Shown: in pieces, positions 27,421 through 37,179 of the stretch | Layout of the letters: every line of letters begins with the position of its first letter | Position numbering within the stretch: the stretch's first letter is position 1 | Assembly (NCBI GenBank): GCA_944407095.1 | Contig: OX097180.1 | Coordinates: forward strand, 372,001-436,000 | Reading direction: 5' to 3' | Source of the DNA: Candidatus Enterousia intestinigallinarum | GTDB taxonomy: Bacteria > Pseudomonadota > Alphaproteobacteria > Rs-D84 | DNA: 64,000 nucleotides | Program-made: the position numbers and the translations under genes | Notes under the pieces: generated by a model | Databases searched by the model: none | What the model saw: only the letters and a program-made list of their open reading frames with translations | Told to the model about the DNA's origin: nothing

Positions 27421-27510
27421 CTATTTTTATTTGTTATTTTCCTTTTACTACAGGAATTTTTTTTGCAATACTTTTTGGGGTATCCAACAGGAATAAAGGA
27501 ATAGTAAAAG

Positions 27511-29199
27511 ATGTTTGGACTTAAATTCTTAAAGAAAACTAAATTTGATAATTATGATGATTATATTGAAAATGGTGCCCCTATTGTTCCAGAACACTTT
27601 AATTTTTCATACGATGTTATTGATGTATTAGCAAACGAAACACCTGATAATATCGCATTATTATGGGAAAACGATTCGGGCGAAAAAAAGAAATTTACAT
27701 TTCGTGACTTATCACGTATGTCAAATGCAGTTGCAAACTTTTTGTTATCGCGCGGCTTGACACGTGGTGACACGGTATTACTGTTTATGCGCCGTCGTTG
27801 GGAATATTGGATTTTAATGCTGGCAATGCACAAAATCGGCGTAATTCCGATTCCTTCAACAAATCAGTTAAAGGCCGAAGATATTGAATACCGTATTGAA
27901 CAAGCTGAATCCAAGGCAATAATAGTATTTGATGACGGCCATATTCTAAACGAAATAAAAACTGCGATTGGTAACAGAAATGTCCAGTTGATATCAAATG
28001 ACGAAGTGGCTAAATCAATTGATACTATGCCGGATACACTGGAACGCGTGCCAAACGAAAACAGCGACACAATGGTAATTTACTTTACCAGTGGAACAAC
28101 GGATATGCCCAAAATGGTCGCGCACAACTTCGCATATCCATTGGGACATATAAATACGGCTATGTTCTGGCAACGCCTGCACGACGGCGATATTCACTTT
28201 ACATTATCAGAATCAGGTTGGGCAAAATGTTCGTGGGGCAAAATGTACGGTCAATGGCTGGCTGGTGCAACAGTATTTGTATTTGATTTTTCGGGCATTG
28301 CAACTGCACACGATTTGTTATCAGCAATGGCGGAAAACCATATAACATCATTTTGTGCGCCCCCGACTGTATATAAAATGCTGATACACGCGGACTTCAG
28401 CAAATATGACTTATCTGCTTTAACCAAAGCGGACGTCGCTGGCGAAGCACTAAATCCAGAAGTTTTTGAACGTTTTCAAAAGGCCACGGGCATAAAATTA
28501 CACGAAGGATTTGGCCAAACAGAAACGTGTGTTATGATGTTTACGAACCAATGGATTGAACCCAAACCCGGCAGTATGGGAATGCCGGCCGCTGGTTGGG
28601 ACGTTCAATTATTGGACGAAGGTGGCCGCCCTGTTCCCAACGGCACAGTTGGTGAAATTTGCGTATCACTGAAAAATGGTCATCCAGTTGGCTTATTCCA
28701 GGGATATCATAAAAACGATAAATTGACGTCTAAGGTATTCCGCGATGGCTTTTATCATACCGGCGACGTTGCATATCGTGATAATGATGGATATTATTGG
28801 TTTGTTGGGCGTAACGACGATTTGATAAAAACATCTGGATATCGTGTCAGCCCGTTTGAGGTTGAAAGCGTCCTGTTGGAACACCCCGCCGTACGCGAAG
28901 TGGCCGTTACCGGAATCCCCGATCCATCGCGCGGAATGGCGGTCAAGGCAACAATCGTACTGAACAAGTATTTCCAGGGCACCGACGTTTTAATCCGTCA
29001 ATTACAAGATCACGTCCGCGCGCGTACTGCATCATATAAATATCCGCGCGTAATTGAATTCGTTGACAGTTTGCCTATGACAATATCTGGCAAAATTCGT
29101 CGTGCTTTAATTCGCACATTGGACAGCGCCAAGGATACAATCATAGAACCTGTAAAAAATGTAATTGGTTTGAGCAAGGACGACGAAAAACAAAAATAA
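27511..29199 (+). CDS. AMP-dependent acyl-CoA synthetase (MACS-like)
   Basis: 562-residue adenylate-forming ligase that activates a carboxylic acid via acyl-AMP and transfers it to CoA. P-loop YFTSGTTDMPKMVAHN, motif GFGQTETC, hinge YHTGDVAYRDNDGYYWFVGR and NDDLIKTSGYRVSPFEVE, and catalytic C-terminal lysine in SGKIRRALI. The size and motif spelling point to the medium-chain acyl-CoA synthetase group. The exact acid is unknown. The N-terminus has no signal. It is followed by a terminator and then fabF on the other strand, so the region handles acyl chains. Confidence 0.9.
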   Translation: MFGLKFLKKTKFDNYDDYIENGAPIVPEHFNFSYDVIDVLANETPDNIALLWENDSGEKKKFTFRDLSRMSNAVANFLLSRGLTRGDTVLLFMRRRWEYWILMLAMHKIGVIPIPSTNQLKAEDIEYRIEQAESKAIIVFDDGHILNEIKTAIGNRNVQLISNDEVAKSIDTMPDTLERVPNENSDTMVIYFTSGTTDMPKMVAHNFAYPLGHINTAMFWQRLHDGDIHFTLSESGWAKCSWGKMYGQWLAGATVFVFDFSGIATAHDLLSAMAENHITSFCAPPTVYKMLIHADFSKYDLSALTKADVAGEALNPEVFERFQKATGIKLHEGFGQTETCVMMFTNQWIEPKPGSMGMPAAGWDVQLLDEGGRPVPNGTVGEICVSLKNGHPVGLFQGYHKNDKLTSKVFRDGFYHTGDVAYRDNDGYYWFVGRNDDLIKTSGYRVSPFEVESVLLEHPAVREVAVTGIPDPSRGMAVKATIVLNKYFQGTDVLIRQLQDHVRARTASYKYPRVIEFVDSLPMTISGKIRRALIRTLDSAKDTIIEPVKNVIGLSKDDEKQK

Positions 29200-29202
29200 A
29201 AG

Positions 29203-29226
29203 CAGCGGGAACATCCCGCTGTTTTT
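29203..29226 (+). terminator. Intrinsic terminator after the acyl-CoA synthetase
   Basis: CAGCGGGA / TCCCGCTG with ACA loop and T-run, a few bases past the stop codon. Confidence 0.8.
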
Positions 29227-29269
29227 ATATCGATATATACTTACTTTTGTTCAATAAGTTTTATGTATA

Positions 29270-29298
29270 AAAAATCCCGCCAGTGGCGGGATTTTTTT
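29270..29298 (-). terminator. Intrinsic terminator after fabF
   Basis: AAAATCCCGCC / GGCGGGATTTT stem, directly at the fabF stop. Confidence 0.8.
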
Positions 29299-30551
29299 TA
29301 TTTTTCGAATCGTTTGATAACCAAACTGGCGTTTGTGCCACCAAACCCGAACGAGTTACTGACAGTAACATTTACCGGGCGTTGCTGGGCAACATTTGGA
29401 ACCAGGTTGAAATCGCCAACTTCGTCCACCGGATTTTCCAAATTGATTGTCGGCGGAACAATTCCGTCACGTATAGCCAGGACACAGAATATCGCCTCTA
29501 CCGCGCCAGCAGCACCCAGCAGATGTCCCGTCATAGATTTCGTGGAAGACATACACGCATTTGTGCCCGCGAACAAAGTTTTAACTGCGGCCAATTCACC
29601 CAAATCGCCCAATCCAGTTGATGTTCCGTGTGCATTGATGTAATCAACATCCGACGGGGTCAATCCAGCATCTTTCAATGCGGCCTGCATCGCACGTAAG
29701 CCGCCCTCGCCCTCTGGTGCGGGTGCAGTAATATGATATGCATCACCCGACAGGCCGTATCCGGCAACCTCGGCATAAATTTTTGCACCACGTGCAACAG
29801 CGTGTTCATATTCTTCCAGAACCAGAATACCGGCACCTTCACCCATAACAAATCCATCACGGTCTTTATCCCACGGGCGTGACGCCTTTTCCGGTTCATC
29901 ATTACGTGTTGACAATGCCTTCATCGCGCAGAAGCCAGCAACACCGATTTTACCAACCGCGCCTTCGGAACCACCGGCAATCATAACATCCGCATCACCG
30001 TGCTGAATCAGACGAACGGCTTCGCCGATTGAGTGGGCGGCCGACGCACACGCCGTAACAACGGATAAATTCGGTCCCTTTAATCCGTACTTGATTGATA
30101 CGTGACCCGCAGTCATATTGATAATAACTTTTGGAATAAAGAACGGACTGATATGACGCGGCCCATTTGCATACAATTCAACACAGTTGTCATATATGGT
30201 ATTTAATCCGCCAATACCCGCACCGATGGACACACCCATACGTGTTTTATCACCGTCATAATCAATCAGTCCAGCGTCACGTATCGCCTCATCCGCGGCA
30301 ACAACACCGTATATAATACACTTGTCCATTTTACGCTGTTCACGCGCATCAACAACCGCGTCCGGATTATACTGACCGGGTTCAGTTCCAATTACCGGCA
30401 ACCCCGCAATCTGTGACGTCAGGTCAGACGCATCGAACGTATCAATTTTGCGTACACCGGAAACACCGTTCACAATGTTTTTCCACGCGTATTCAATTCC
30501 CGTTCCAACCGGCGACACAATACCCATACCAGTAATAACAACTCTTTTCAT
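29298..30551 (-). CDS. fabF: 3-oxoacyl-ACP synthase II
   Basis: 417-residue condensing enzyme of fatty-acid elongation, using malonyl-ACP. Thiolase fold with nucleophile Cys in VVTACASAAHSIGEA, catalytic His in INAHGTSTGLGD, and His in KSMTGHLLGAAG. The C-terminal NSFGFGGTNASLV is also typical. It follows acpP on the same strand with a terminator between them, so the two are probably separate transcripts of one pathway. Confidence 0.96.
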   Translation of the reverse strand: MKRVVITGMGIVSPVGTGIEYAWKNIVNGVSGVRKIDTFDASDLTSQIAGLPVIGTEPGQYNPDAVVDAREQRKMDKCIIYGVVAADEAIRDAGLIDYDGDKTRMGVSIGAGIGGLNTIYDNCVELYANGPRHISPFFIPKVIINMTAGHVSIKYGLKGPNLSVVTACASAAHSIGEAVRLIQHGDADVMIAGGSEGAVGKIGVAGFCAMKALSTRNDEPEKASRPWDKDRDGFVMGEGAGILVLEEYEHAVARGAKIYAEVAGYGLSGDAYHITAPAPEGEGGLRAMQAALKDAGLTPSDVDYINAHGTSTGLGDLGELAAVKTLFAGTNACMSSTKSMTGHLLGAAGAVEAIFCVLAIRDGIVPPTINLENPVDEVGDFNLVPNVAQQRPVNVTVSNSFGFGGTNASLVIKRFEK

Positions 30552-30626
30552 ACTTTTTTATCCTTTATAAGTTTTACATAAAACACAACCATATAATAAA
30601 CTGTTTCTAAGCATACGTACAGAAAA

Positions 30627-30663
30627 AAATCCGTCAACGATAAACAAATACCGTGACGGATTT
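30627..30663 (-). terminator. Terminator between acpP and fabF
   Basis: AAATCCGTCA (30627-30636) pairs with TGACGGATTT (30654-30663), 10 bp with a 17-base loop and A/T tract. Confidence 0.6.
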
Positions 30664-30690
30664 ATATTTAATCTGGCATATCCCCCAGAA

Positions 30691-30924
30691 TTATTTTTTG
30701 TGCGCTTCGATATATTTAACAGCGTCGCCAACGGTTGTCAATTTCGCGGCTTCTTCATCTGGGATTGTAATGTCAAATTCCTTTTCAACTTCCATAACAA
30801 ATTCCACAACGTCCAAGGAATCAGCACCCAAATCGTTCACAAATGCGGATGTTTCTTCAATTTTCGCTTCCTGAACACCCAATTTGTCGGCTACGATTTT
30901 TCTTACTTTTTCAAAAGTTGTCAT
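30691..30924 (-). CDS. acpP: Acyl carrier protein
   Basis: 77 residues, acidic. The phosphopantetheine serine is in [15 protein letters not shown]. It starts [20 protein letters not shown]. It carries the growing chain for FabF and for acyltransferases such as the PlsC homologue at 48618. AAAGGA ribosome-binding site. Its promoter contains a palindrome. Confidence 0.97.
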   Translation of the reverse strand: MTTFEKVRKIVADKLGVQEAKIEETSAFVNDLGADSLDVVEFVMEVEKEFDITIPDEEAAKLTTVGDAVKYIEAHKK

Positions 30925-30979
30925 TTTTTATCCTTTGTTTTTGTTAAATTTGTGGCCCACTTTCGGGCGTCATTACTTA

Positions 30980-31008
30980 AAACTATCATTTTATGACACA
31001 AGTGTCAA
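30980..31008 (-). promoter_or_regulatory. acpP promoter with palindromic operator candidate
   Basis: TTGACA (31003-31008), a 17-base spacer and TAGTTT (30980-30985) on the minus strand. TGACACAAGTGTCA (30994-31007) is a perfect 6-bp palindrome with a 2-base centre covering the -35 box, a likely repressor site. Confidence 0.6.
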
Positions 31009-31058
31009 GGAATTATAACAAACGATAACAAATGCTTGACAATTACACAAATATATGT

Positions 31059-32057
31059 TTACGCCATAACGTCTGATAATAACGCGTTCATATTCATCCG
31101 AAAATCTTCTTTATCAGACGCCCAAGCCAACTGACGCATCAGGAATTTATTGACATCGTCCATTGTCAAATTGGGTATCCCAGCCGCCTTCGCAACACGC
31201 CGCCACGCAACACGCGGGTCTGTTAAATGCCCACGACCACGTCCAGGAAAAACCCAGCGCCCGTCCTGGGGCAAATCTTGTAACAAAACAACCGCCCTGT
31301 CCGACAACGGTCGATCGCACCACGTATAATGGTTGAAATCCAGTTCAGACCACTGCATAGAAAACACCTGGGACTTTGGCGCAAACCCATAAATCAACAT
31401 TAAAAATGCCGCACGCAGGTTTTGGTCTGGCTCTTCATCTATCGCACGCAACAGCCGATGAAAACCAGATTTATTCAATGGTCGCACGCGACGATTCTGA
31501 ACTATTTTTGGCAGTTCAGCAGCAGGACTAACCTTTATATATCCCGAATCAATAGCGTATTTGAAAACACTTTGCAGAAATTCCTGCATACGCCCCGCAA
31601 TGGCACGACCATCTATACGGGCGATTGTATCGGCAATATCATCCGGCGTTATATCAGATATATATTTATCCCCCAGCGCACTTAAATGACGTTTAATTGC
31701 ACGTTCCAATTTATCACGCGACACACTGTTGCGACGAACACGTTTTTCCAAATATATATCCAGAAATTTTTTTAACGTTATTTTTTTACGGTGCACACGG
31801 GGACGTTCCATAGCAGTCGCTAAAATTTCTGGCACCGCGCCACGTGCGACTTCTATGTCAGTATCAGGATAATTGCCAATAATAATCCGCTTGTCACGAC
31901 CGTGAACACGCTTACGCACGAAAAATGTTTTAACGCCACGACTGGTCACATACATACGCAACCGCGGTTCGGACATATCCTGGACAACGTCAAACCCGGT
32001 CGCCGGCGCCGGCAAATTATCCAATATGAACGGATTAAAAAAGAACTGGTGCGCCAT
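31059..32057 (-). CDS. Degenerate tyrosine recombinase (integrase relic)
   Basis: 332 residues from ATG 32057, chosen for the strong AGGGGGG site about 9 bases upstream. The N-terminal part (LRMYVTSRGVKTFFVRKRVHGR and IIIGNYPDTDIEVARGAV) is the arm-binding domain of P4-type integrases, followed by a SAM-like core-binding domain. The catalytic domain has lost its active site. The first Arg position reads GFAPKSQVFSMQW where GARRxE is normal, the HxLR box reads NLTMDDVNKFLM, and no C-terminal Tyr motif is present. It is intact as a reading frame, so it may persist as a DNA-binding protein. Confidence 0.75.
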   Translation of the reverse strand: MAHQFFFNPFILDNLPAPATGFDVVQDMSEPRLRMYVTSRGVKTFFVRKRVHGRDKRIIIGNYPDTDIEVARGAVPEILATAMERPRVHRKKITLKKFLDIYLEKRVRRNSVSRDKLERAIKRHLSALGDKYISDITPDDIADTIARIDGRAIAGRMQEFLQSVFKYAIDSGYIKVSPAAELPKIVQNRRVRPLNKSGFHRLLRAIDEEPDQNLRAAFLMLIYGFAPKSQVFSMQWSELDFNHYTWCDRPLSDRAVVLLQDLPQDGRWVFPGRGRGHLTDPRVAWRRVAKAAGIPNLTMDDVNKFLMRQLAWASDKEDFRMNMNALLSDVMA

Positions 32058-32077
32058 ATCCCGCCCCCCTTTGTTTT

Positions 32078-32491
32078 TTATCTGACGAACAAAAATTTTT
32101 GCTTCCAAAAATTATTTTTAATATGGGTTAAATTTTCTAATTGCTTACGTGCATCAAAATGCGCCTGATTGCGTTTATAAAACAAACAATCGGTTTTATC
32201 ACAGGGACGCAAAAAATTGAAACTATCACAATTATGAGAATAAAAGTACGGCACATCCATATTGATTGCAGGATCGTACTTTGTGCAAATTGATTTCACC
32301 ATACATCCGGTATACAAACGCGCATAATTTTCATCAGCCCGTCCCATATCCTTTACCAAGCCCTGTGCTGCATTTTCAGCATTATCCTGTGCAATACGCA
32401 GCCGCCGTTTTACATCACCATATTCACGCACATCGGCCAAAATTGACAACGGCGACGTTTTCAGAACATAGCGAACAACATCTAAACGCAT
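32078..32491 (-). CDS. Small Cys protein, paralogue of the gene at 32508
   Basis: 137 residues from ATG 32491 (GGGGG seven bases upstream). It begins MRLDVVRYVLKTSPLSILAD. Five cysteines, with CDKTDCLFYKRNQAHF and a closing NNFWKQKFLF. The neighbouring gene has the same layout (RYVTSNSVAKIMSDI at the start, CLNENCPHF, and RRFWREKF at the end), so the two are diverged duplicates. The Cys pair could bind metal. No family recognised. It lies 20 bases before the integrase relic. Confidence 0.6.
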   Translation of the reverse strand: MRLDVVRYVLKTSPLSILADVREYGDVKRRLRIAQDNAENAAQGLVKDMGRADENYARLYTGCMVKSICTKYDPAINMDVPYFYSHNCDSFNFLRPCDKTDCLFYKRNQAHFDARKQLENLTHIKNNFWKQKFLFVR

Positions 32492-32507
32492 AATATACCC
32501 CCGTTTT

Positions 32508-32903
32508 TTATTTAACACGGTTAAACTTTTCACGCCAAAAACGTCTTTTCATATCACAGATATTTTTATAGTTTTGTAATGCGCAAATGTAATTTTTATT
32601 TTCATCAAAGTGCGGACAATTCTCATTAAGACACAGTTTTTCAGACAAATGTTCACACGGAACAAATCGCGCAACATTATACTCAACGACTTCAAACTGG
32701 CGCCAAGCATCTGACGTATCCAGCGTCAAACTTTGTGTTTCCAACTCTTTTTTTATACAACCATTTGCACGACGCATATTGCCGTATTTTTCATTACTGA
32801 TTTGTTTCAGATTTTTTACGCGGTGACACAGTTCTTTATATTGCTCTATATCACTCATTATTTTGGCGACCGAATTGGACGTCACATATCTTAAGAAACC
32901 CAT
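32508..32903 (-). CDS. Small Cys protein, paralogue of the gene at 32078
   Basis: 131 residues. MGFLRYVTSNSVAKIMSDIE at the start, a helical middle with many charged residues, then CEHLSEKLCLNENCPHFDEN and ICALQNYKNICDMKRRFWRE. Cysteine spacing CxxxxxxxCxxxxC suggests a small metal-binding or disulphide module. Cytoplasmic by sequence (no signal peptide). First gene of a three-gene cluster ending in the integrase relic, 39 bases downstream of lepA. Confidence 0.6.
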   Translation of the reverse strand: MGFLRYVTSNSVAKIMSDIEQYKELCHRVKNLKQISNEKYGNMRRANGCIKKELETQSLTLDTSDAWRQFEVVEYNVARFVPCEHLSEKLCLNENCPHFDENKNYICALQNYKNICDMKRRFWREKFNRVK

Positions 32904-32941
32904 TTTTTTCTCCTGTTATTTGCCGTCCAGTCGCGACCACG

Positions 32942-34741
32942 TCAGTCCCCAACCTTCAGGGCATTGATAAATGCCGATTGCGGAATCTCAACATTTCCAA
33001 ATGTCCGCATTCGTTTTTTGCCCTCCTTCTGCTTCTCCAACAATTTGCGTTTTCGCGTAATGTCCCCGCCATAACACTTGGCCGTTACATCCTTGCGATA
33101 TGCGGCGATTGTTTCACGCGCGATAATTTTACCCCCGATTGCGGCCTGTAACGGGATTTTGAATTGATGCCGTGGGATTAAATCCTTTAACCGTTCGACA
33201 ATCTGGCGACCGCGTTTTTCCGCAAAACTGCGATGACACATAAACGACAACGGTTCCACATTTTCATCGTTCACCAGTATGGAAACCTTTACCAAATCGG
33301 ATGGACGATATCCCTGCACCACATAGTCAAACGACGCATACCCCGACGACAGCGATTTTACACGGTCGTAAAAGTCAAACACTATTTCCGCCAGCGGTAA
33401 TTGATAGACCAGCACCGCACGATTTCCGACATATGAAATATTTTCCTGAACCCCGCGCCGTTCCGAACACAGCGACATAATGCCCCCCATATATTTATCA
33501 GGCATCATAATTGTCGCCCTAACCCAGGGTTCTTCAATCGATGCAATTCGTGTCGGGTCAGGCATATCGGCCGGATTTTCCAAATCAATCACAGAACCAT
33601 CACGCAAATATACCTTGTACAATACGCTGGGCACAGTATTTATCAGATTCAGATTAAATTCGCGACGCAACCGTTCGCTGATAATTTCCATATGCAGCAA
33701 TCCCAAAAATCCGCACCGCAATCCAAATCCCAACGCCGATGATTTTTCCACCGTAAAAACAAACGAAGCATCGTTTAGCGCCAACTTTTCCGCCCCGTCA
33801 CGCAGGTTCGGATAATCATCCGCCACCACTGGAAAGAACGATGAAAACACCACCGGCACCGACGGCTTAAAACCCGGCAACGGTTCACAGTTTGCACCAT
33901 TGCGCACATCAACAATGGTATCCCCAACCTTACAGTCGTGAATAGTTTTCATACCTGTGATAATAAATCCGATTTCACCAGTTTCCAGCGCATCGACATC
34001 AACCATTTTGGGTGTAAAATAGCCGATTTTTTCAACTGTATATTCGGCACCTGTTGCCATAAATCTGATTTTCTGGCCGCGCATCAGACGTCCATCAACA
34101 ACACGCACCAATATCACCACACCCAAATAAGAATCATACCAAGAATCCACCAACAACGCACGTGCTGGCGCATTTTCATTTCCCCGTGGCGCGGGCAGTT
34201 TATGAACAATTTCTTCCAATAATTCGGGAACACCGGCACCAGTTTTACCAGACACACACAACGCGTCCCCCGCATCCAACCCAATAACATCGGCAATTTG
34301 CGCACGCGTGCCGTCAACATCACTGGACGGCAAATCAATTTTGTTCAGCACAGGCAACATTTCCAAATCATTATCCAGTGCCAGATAGGCATTTGCCAGT
34401 GTCTGTGCCTGAACCCCCTGGGTCGCATCGACCAGAATCAGTGCGCCTTCGCACGCGGCCAGCGACCGCGATACTTCATATGAAAAGTCAACGTGTCCCG
34501 GCGTATCCATTAAATTTAACTGATAAACCTGGCCATCTTTTGCAGTATAGTTCAAACGAACGGTCTGCGCTTTTATCGTGATTCCACGTTCGCGTTCAAT
34601 ATCCATAGAATCCAGAACCTGTGCCTTCATTTCACGCGATTGCAAACCGCCAGTATATTCAATCAACCTGTCCGACAGGGTTGATTTTCCGTGGTCAATA
34701 TGTGCAACGATTGCAAAATTTCTGATATTCTGCTGCTTCAT
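32942..34741 (-). CDS. lepA: Elongation factor 4 (LepA)
   Basis: 599-residue translational GTPase. [20 protein letters not shown] (G1), [20 protein letters not shown] (G3) and [17 protein letters not shown] (G4). The C-terminal domain unique to LepA has [20 protein letters not shown] near the end. It assists ribosome biogenesis or back-translocation. Full length. It follows a 90-base spacer after the GNAT gene. Confidence 0.97.
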   Translation of the reverse strand: MKQQNIRNFAIVAHIDHGKSTLSDRLIEYTGGLQSREMKAQVLDSMDIERERGITIKAQTVRLNYTAKDGQVYQLNLMDTPGHVDFSYEVSRSLAACEGALILVDATQGVQAQTLANAYLALDNDLEMLPVLNKIDLPSSDVDGTRAQIADVIGLDAGDALCVSGKTGAGVPELLEEIVHKLPAPRGNENAPARALLVDSWYDSYLGVVILVRVVDGRLMRGQKIRFMATGAEYTVEKIGYFTPKMVDVDALETGEIGFIITGMKTIHDCKVGDTIVDVRNGANCEPLPGFKPSVPVVFSSFFPVVADDYPNLRDGAEKLALNDASFVFTVEKSSALGFGLRCGFLGLLHMEIISERLRREFNLNLINTVPSVLYKVYLRDGSVIDLENPADMPDPTRIASIEEPWVRATIMMPDKYMGGIMSLCSERRGVQENISYVGNRAVLVYQLPLAEIVFDFYDRVKSLSSGYASFDYVVQGYRPSDLVKVSILVNDENVEPLSFMCHRSFAEKRGRQIVERLKDLIPRHQFKIPLQAAIGGKIIARETIAAYRKDVTAKCYGGDITRKRKLLEKQKEGKKRMRTFGNVEIPQSAFINALKVGD

Positions 34742-34830
34742 AAAAAAATCCTGGTGCTATAATGCCGCAATACCTGCGGCAATAATACACCAGTATAACA
34801 AAACTTGCAATATGTTTTTTTATAATTTTT

Positions 34831-35298
34831 TCAATGTGACGACATACCTAAAACCTTTGCCATCAACAAGTTTCCATTCATACGCACATATCCATTTTTT
34901 GCATAGAACCCGGTCGCTTGAACGGTCGGCGCACTGTATAAAATAATATTACCAACGCCATTATCACGACAATAGGATTCATATGCACGCAACAACAATG
35001 CCCCTATTCCGGCACGCTGATATTTTTTATCTACAAACAAATAATCTATTTTTGACTGTATTCCGACAACACCAACCGACTTAAAATCAGGAATGCGTAA
35101 TATTTGCCCCTTGATAAAACCCAAAGGAAACGCCGTACCATTAAAAACAAACATCACGTGTCCGCGCCTTTCCACGTCTTCACGCAGCGTATTATACAGA
35201 ACTGTCGCTTCACCTGGACGAGTTTGGTCAACGATATAATAGCAATCTTTGACCAATGCCGGCGTTACATTAAAAACCTGTTCCAATCCCACCGCCAT
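34831..35298 (-). CDS. GNAT-family N-acetyltransferase
   Basis: 155 residues from ATG 35298, which begins one base before the rbfA stop, so the two genes are coupled. The acetyl-CoA motif is in IDYLFVDKKYQRAGIGALLLRAYES (R-x-x-G-I-G-A pattern), followed by GVGNIILYSAPTVQATGFYAKNGY. The substrate cannot be told from sequence. Confidence 0.8.
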   Translation of the reverse strand: MAVGLEQVFNVTPALVKDCYYIVDQTRPGEATVLYNTLREDVERRGHVMFVFNGTAFPLGFIKGQILRIPDFKSVGVVGIQSKIDYLFVDKKYQRAGIGALLLRAYESYCRDNGVGNIILYSAPTVQATGFYAKNGYVRMNGNLLMAKVLGMSSH

Positions 35299-35299
35299 T

Positions 35300-35653
35300 T
35301 TATTCACCCAAGTTATCCAACAAGGCATCTATGCGTTCCGCCCTGTCCAAAGTATCATCATATTCGAATCGTATATCTGGGACATACTTTTGATTCATAC
35401 GCGCGGCCAATTCATATCGCACAGTACGCGTAATATCATCCAGCCGCCGCTGTACCGCATCTATATCAGTGTTGCGCGAATAGTAAAACAGTCGCACAAA
35501 CTGCAGCCCACCGTGCGCCACCGCCCCAACCAGGGACACGCCCGAAATAATCTTATCATCACCAAAATCATCGCGCAGAATTTCTGCGACCAAGGTTTGC
35601 ACCTTGCTGGCGACACGCTGTGCACGATTAGAATTATTATTTTGCCGCTTCAT
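35300..35653 (-). CDS. rbfA: Ribosome-binding factor A
   Basis: 117 residues from ATG 35653. RAQRVASKVQTLVAEILRDD, ISGVSLVGAVAHGGLQFVRL and VPDIRFEYDDTLDRAERIDAL are the KH-like RbfA fold. It matures the 5' end of 16S rRNA. Here it is not beside infB or truB. It starts a short operon with the GNAT gene and is divergent from the DedA-type gene. Confidence 0.9.
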   Translation of the reverse strand: MKRQNNNSNRAQRVASKVQTLVAEILRDDFGDDKIISGVSLVGAVAHGGLQFVRLFYYSRNTDIDAVQRRLDDITRTVRYELAARMNQKYVPDIRFEYDDTLDRAERIDALLDNLGE

Positions 35654-35745
35654 ATTTTCAATCCATTGTATATATATTGATTGTAAATTATAAAATATTA
35701 AATTACAATCAAGTAAATTTTGTACATCGGGAAAGGAATCATACA

Positions 35746-36321
35746 ATGAAATTCGCAGAATATATTTTAAGCAAATCGGAAAGTCGCGCCTATTCGTGGA
35801 TAGTATTTATTTTAACAGTATGCGAATCGATATTCCTTTTCATCCCGCCAGAGGTCTTTATGACCCCCCCAATTATTGCGAACAAAAAACGTGCTGTTCC
35901 GATTACAATCGCGGCATCATTGGGTTCGATTGTCGGCGGCATATTGGCATATATGATAGGTGCGTGGCTGTGGGATTCGTTGGGCCAGTGGATAATAAAC
36001 ACATTTACCAACCCCGAATTGATAGAAACGGCGATAAAGCCGATGTTCAGCAAATACGGAATTTTGATTATCGTACTGACGGCGGTAACACCGATACCGT
36101 ATAAATTACTGGCGATATGGTTGGGATTTATCGGATACCCACTGTGGATATTTGTTGCTGTATCGGCAATATTCCGCACGGGTCGCTTTGCAATCATCGC
36201 AACATTACTGTATTTTTTCCAGGAACGCGCAAACGCGATAGTAAAAAAATATTTTTGGCCATTGACAATTGGCGCAATAATTGCGGCGGGCCTGGGGGTC
36301 GGTTTAATATCACTGTTTTAA
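35746..36321 (+). CDS. DedA/VTT-family inner-membrane protein (YqaA-like)
   Basis: 191 residues from ATG 35746, after GGAAAGGAAT. Four to five membrane segments. Conserved VTT features: SIFLFIPPEVFMTPPIIANKK, GSIVGGILAYMIGAWLWDS and TPIPYKLLAIWLGFIGYP. Members flip or recycle lipids (undecaprenyl phosphate, phospholipid). The short form resembles YqaA. Substrate not assignable. Confidence 0.85.
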   Translation: MKFAEYILSKSESRAYSWIVFILTVCESIFLFIPPEVFMTPPIIANKKRAVPITIAASLGSIVGGILAYMIGAWLWDSLGQWIINTFTNPELIETAIKPMFSKYGILIIVLTAVTPIPYKLLAIWLGFIGYPLWIFVAVSAIFRTGRFAIIATLLYFFQERANAIVKKYFWPLTIGAIIAAGLGVGLISLF

Positions 36322-36387
36322 TAACTGGTTATTGTGACCAGTAATTTTTTGCCCCCTGCGTCATGTCCCCCCCACCCTTGTCATGCC

Positions 36388-36513
36388 GCGGCCACTCCAC
36401 TCTTGTCATTGCGAGCGCAGCGAAGCAATCCAGTAAATAATGCACGCACGCGACTGCGTGCGACTTTATTATGACTGGATCGCCACGCCATCTGCGATGG
36501 CTCGCGATGACAA
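36388..36513. repeat. 126-bp palindromic repeat, copy 1
   Basis: Near-identical (125 of 126 bases) to 37011-37136, same orientation. Inside, TTGTCATTGCGAGCGCAGCGAAG and GGCTCGCGATGACAA form the ends of a large imperfect hairpin with a CACGCACGC/GCGTGCG centre. This motif class (TTGCGAGC...GCAATC) is a widespread interspersed palindromic element. Confidence 0.9.
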
Positions 36514-36594
36514 AGAATGGGTGCCACGATCGCATTGCCCCCCGCAATGACAAAGGTATTCACTTTTATTATACTTATAATGTATAATTCCAAT

Positions 36595-36900
36595 ATGACA
36601 AATCCTGAATTTTACGTATACATAATGTTCAACCGCAAAAACGGTACATTATATACAGGTGTTACGAACGATATACGTCGCCGTGTATACGAACACAAAA
36701 ACAAAACATATAAAAATTCATTTACCGCAAAATACAATTGTAACAAGTTAGCATATTACGAAAATTTCAAATACGTAAATGACGCCTTGGAACGTGAAAA
36801 GAAACTAAAATCTGGTCCGCGCGCACAAAAAATTAAACTAATAGAATCAATAAACCCAAATTGGCTTGATTTATCCGAACAAGATATGTTTTGGTTTTAG
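36595..36900 (+). CDS. GIY-YIG nuclease-domain protein (UPF0213-like)
   Basis: 101 residues from ATG 36595. FYVYIMFNRKNGTLYTGVTN contains the two strands of the GIY-YIG core, followed by DIRRRVYEHKNKTYKNSFTA with the conserved Arg and His, and YENFKYVNDALEREKKLKSG with the catalytic Glu. The fold cuts DNA in repair, homing and restriction proteins. Stand-alone UPF0213 members are of unknown role. It lies between two copies of a 126-bp repeat. Confidence 0.9.
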   Translation: MTNPEFYVYIMFNRKNGTLYTGVTNDIRRRVYEHKNKTYKNSFTAKYNCNKLAYYENFKYVNDALEREKKLKSGPRAQKIKLIESINPNWLDLSEQDMFWF

Positions 36901-37010
36901 CAAGCAATTATATAATATCTCTTGTTATAAACACATCTTAAACAACTTGCCATTTCTACCTTGCAATACACGTCACCCACAACGCGCCCGCAACTCCACG
37001 CTTGTCATAC

Positions 37011-37136
37011 GCGGCCACTCCACCCTTGTCATTGCGAGCGCAGCGAAGCAATCCAGTAAATAATGCACGCACGCGACTGCGTGCGACTTTATTATGACTG
37101 GATCGCCACGCCATCTGCGATGGCTCGCGATGACAA
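37011..37136. repeat. 126-bp palindromic repeat, copy 2
   Basis: Direct copy of 36388-36513 with one base different (C for T at 37024). It lies 110 bases after the GIY-YIG stop codon. Confidence 0.9.
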
Positions 37137-37179
37137 GGCGAGTGTGTAAGTGTATTATTATCACGGGTATTTACATCTT

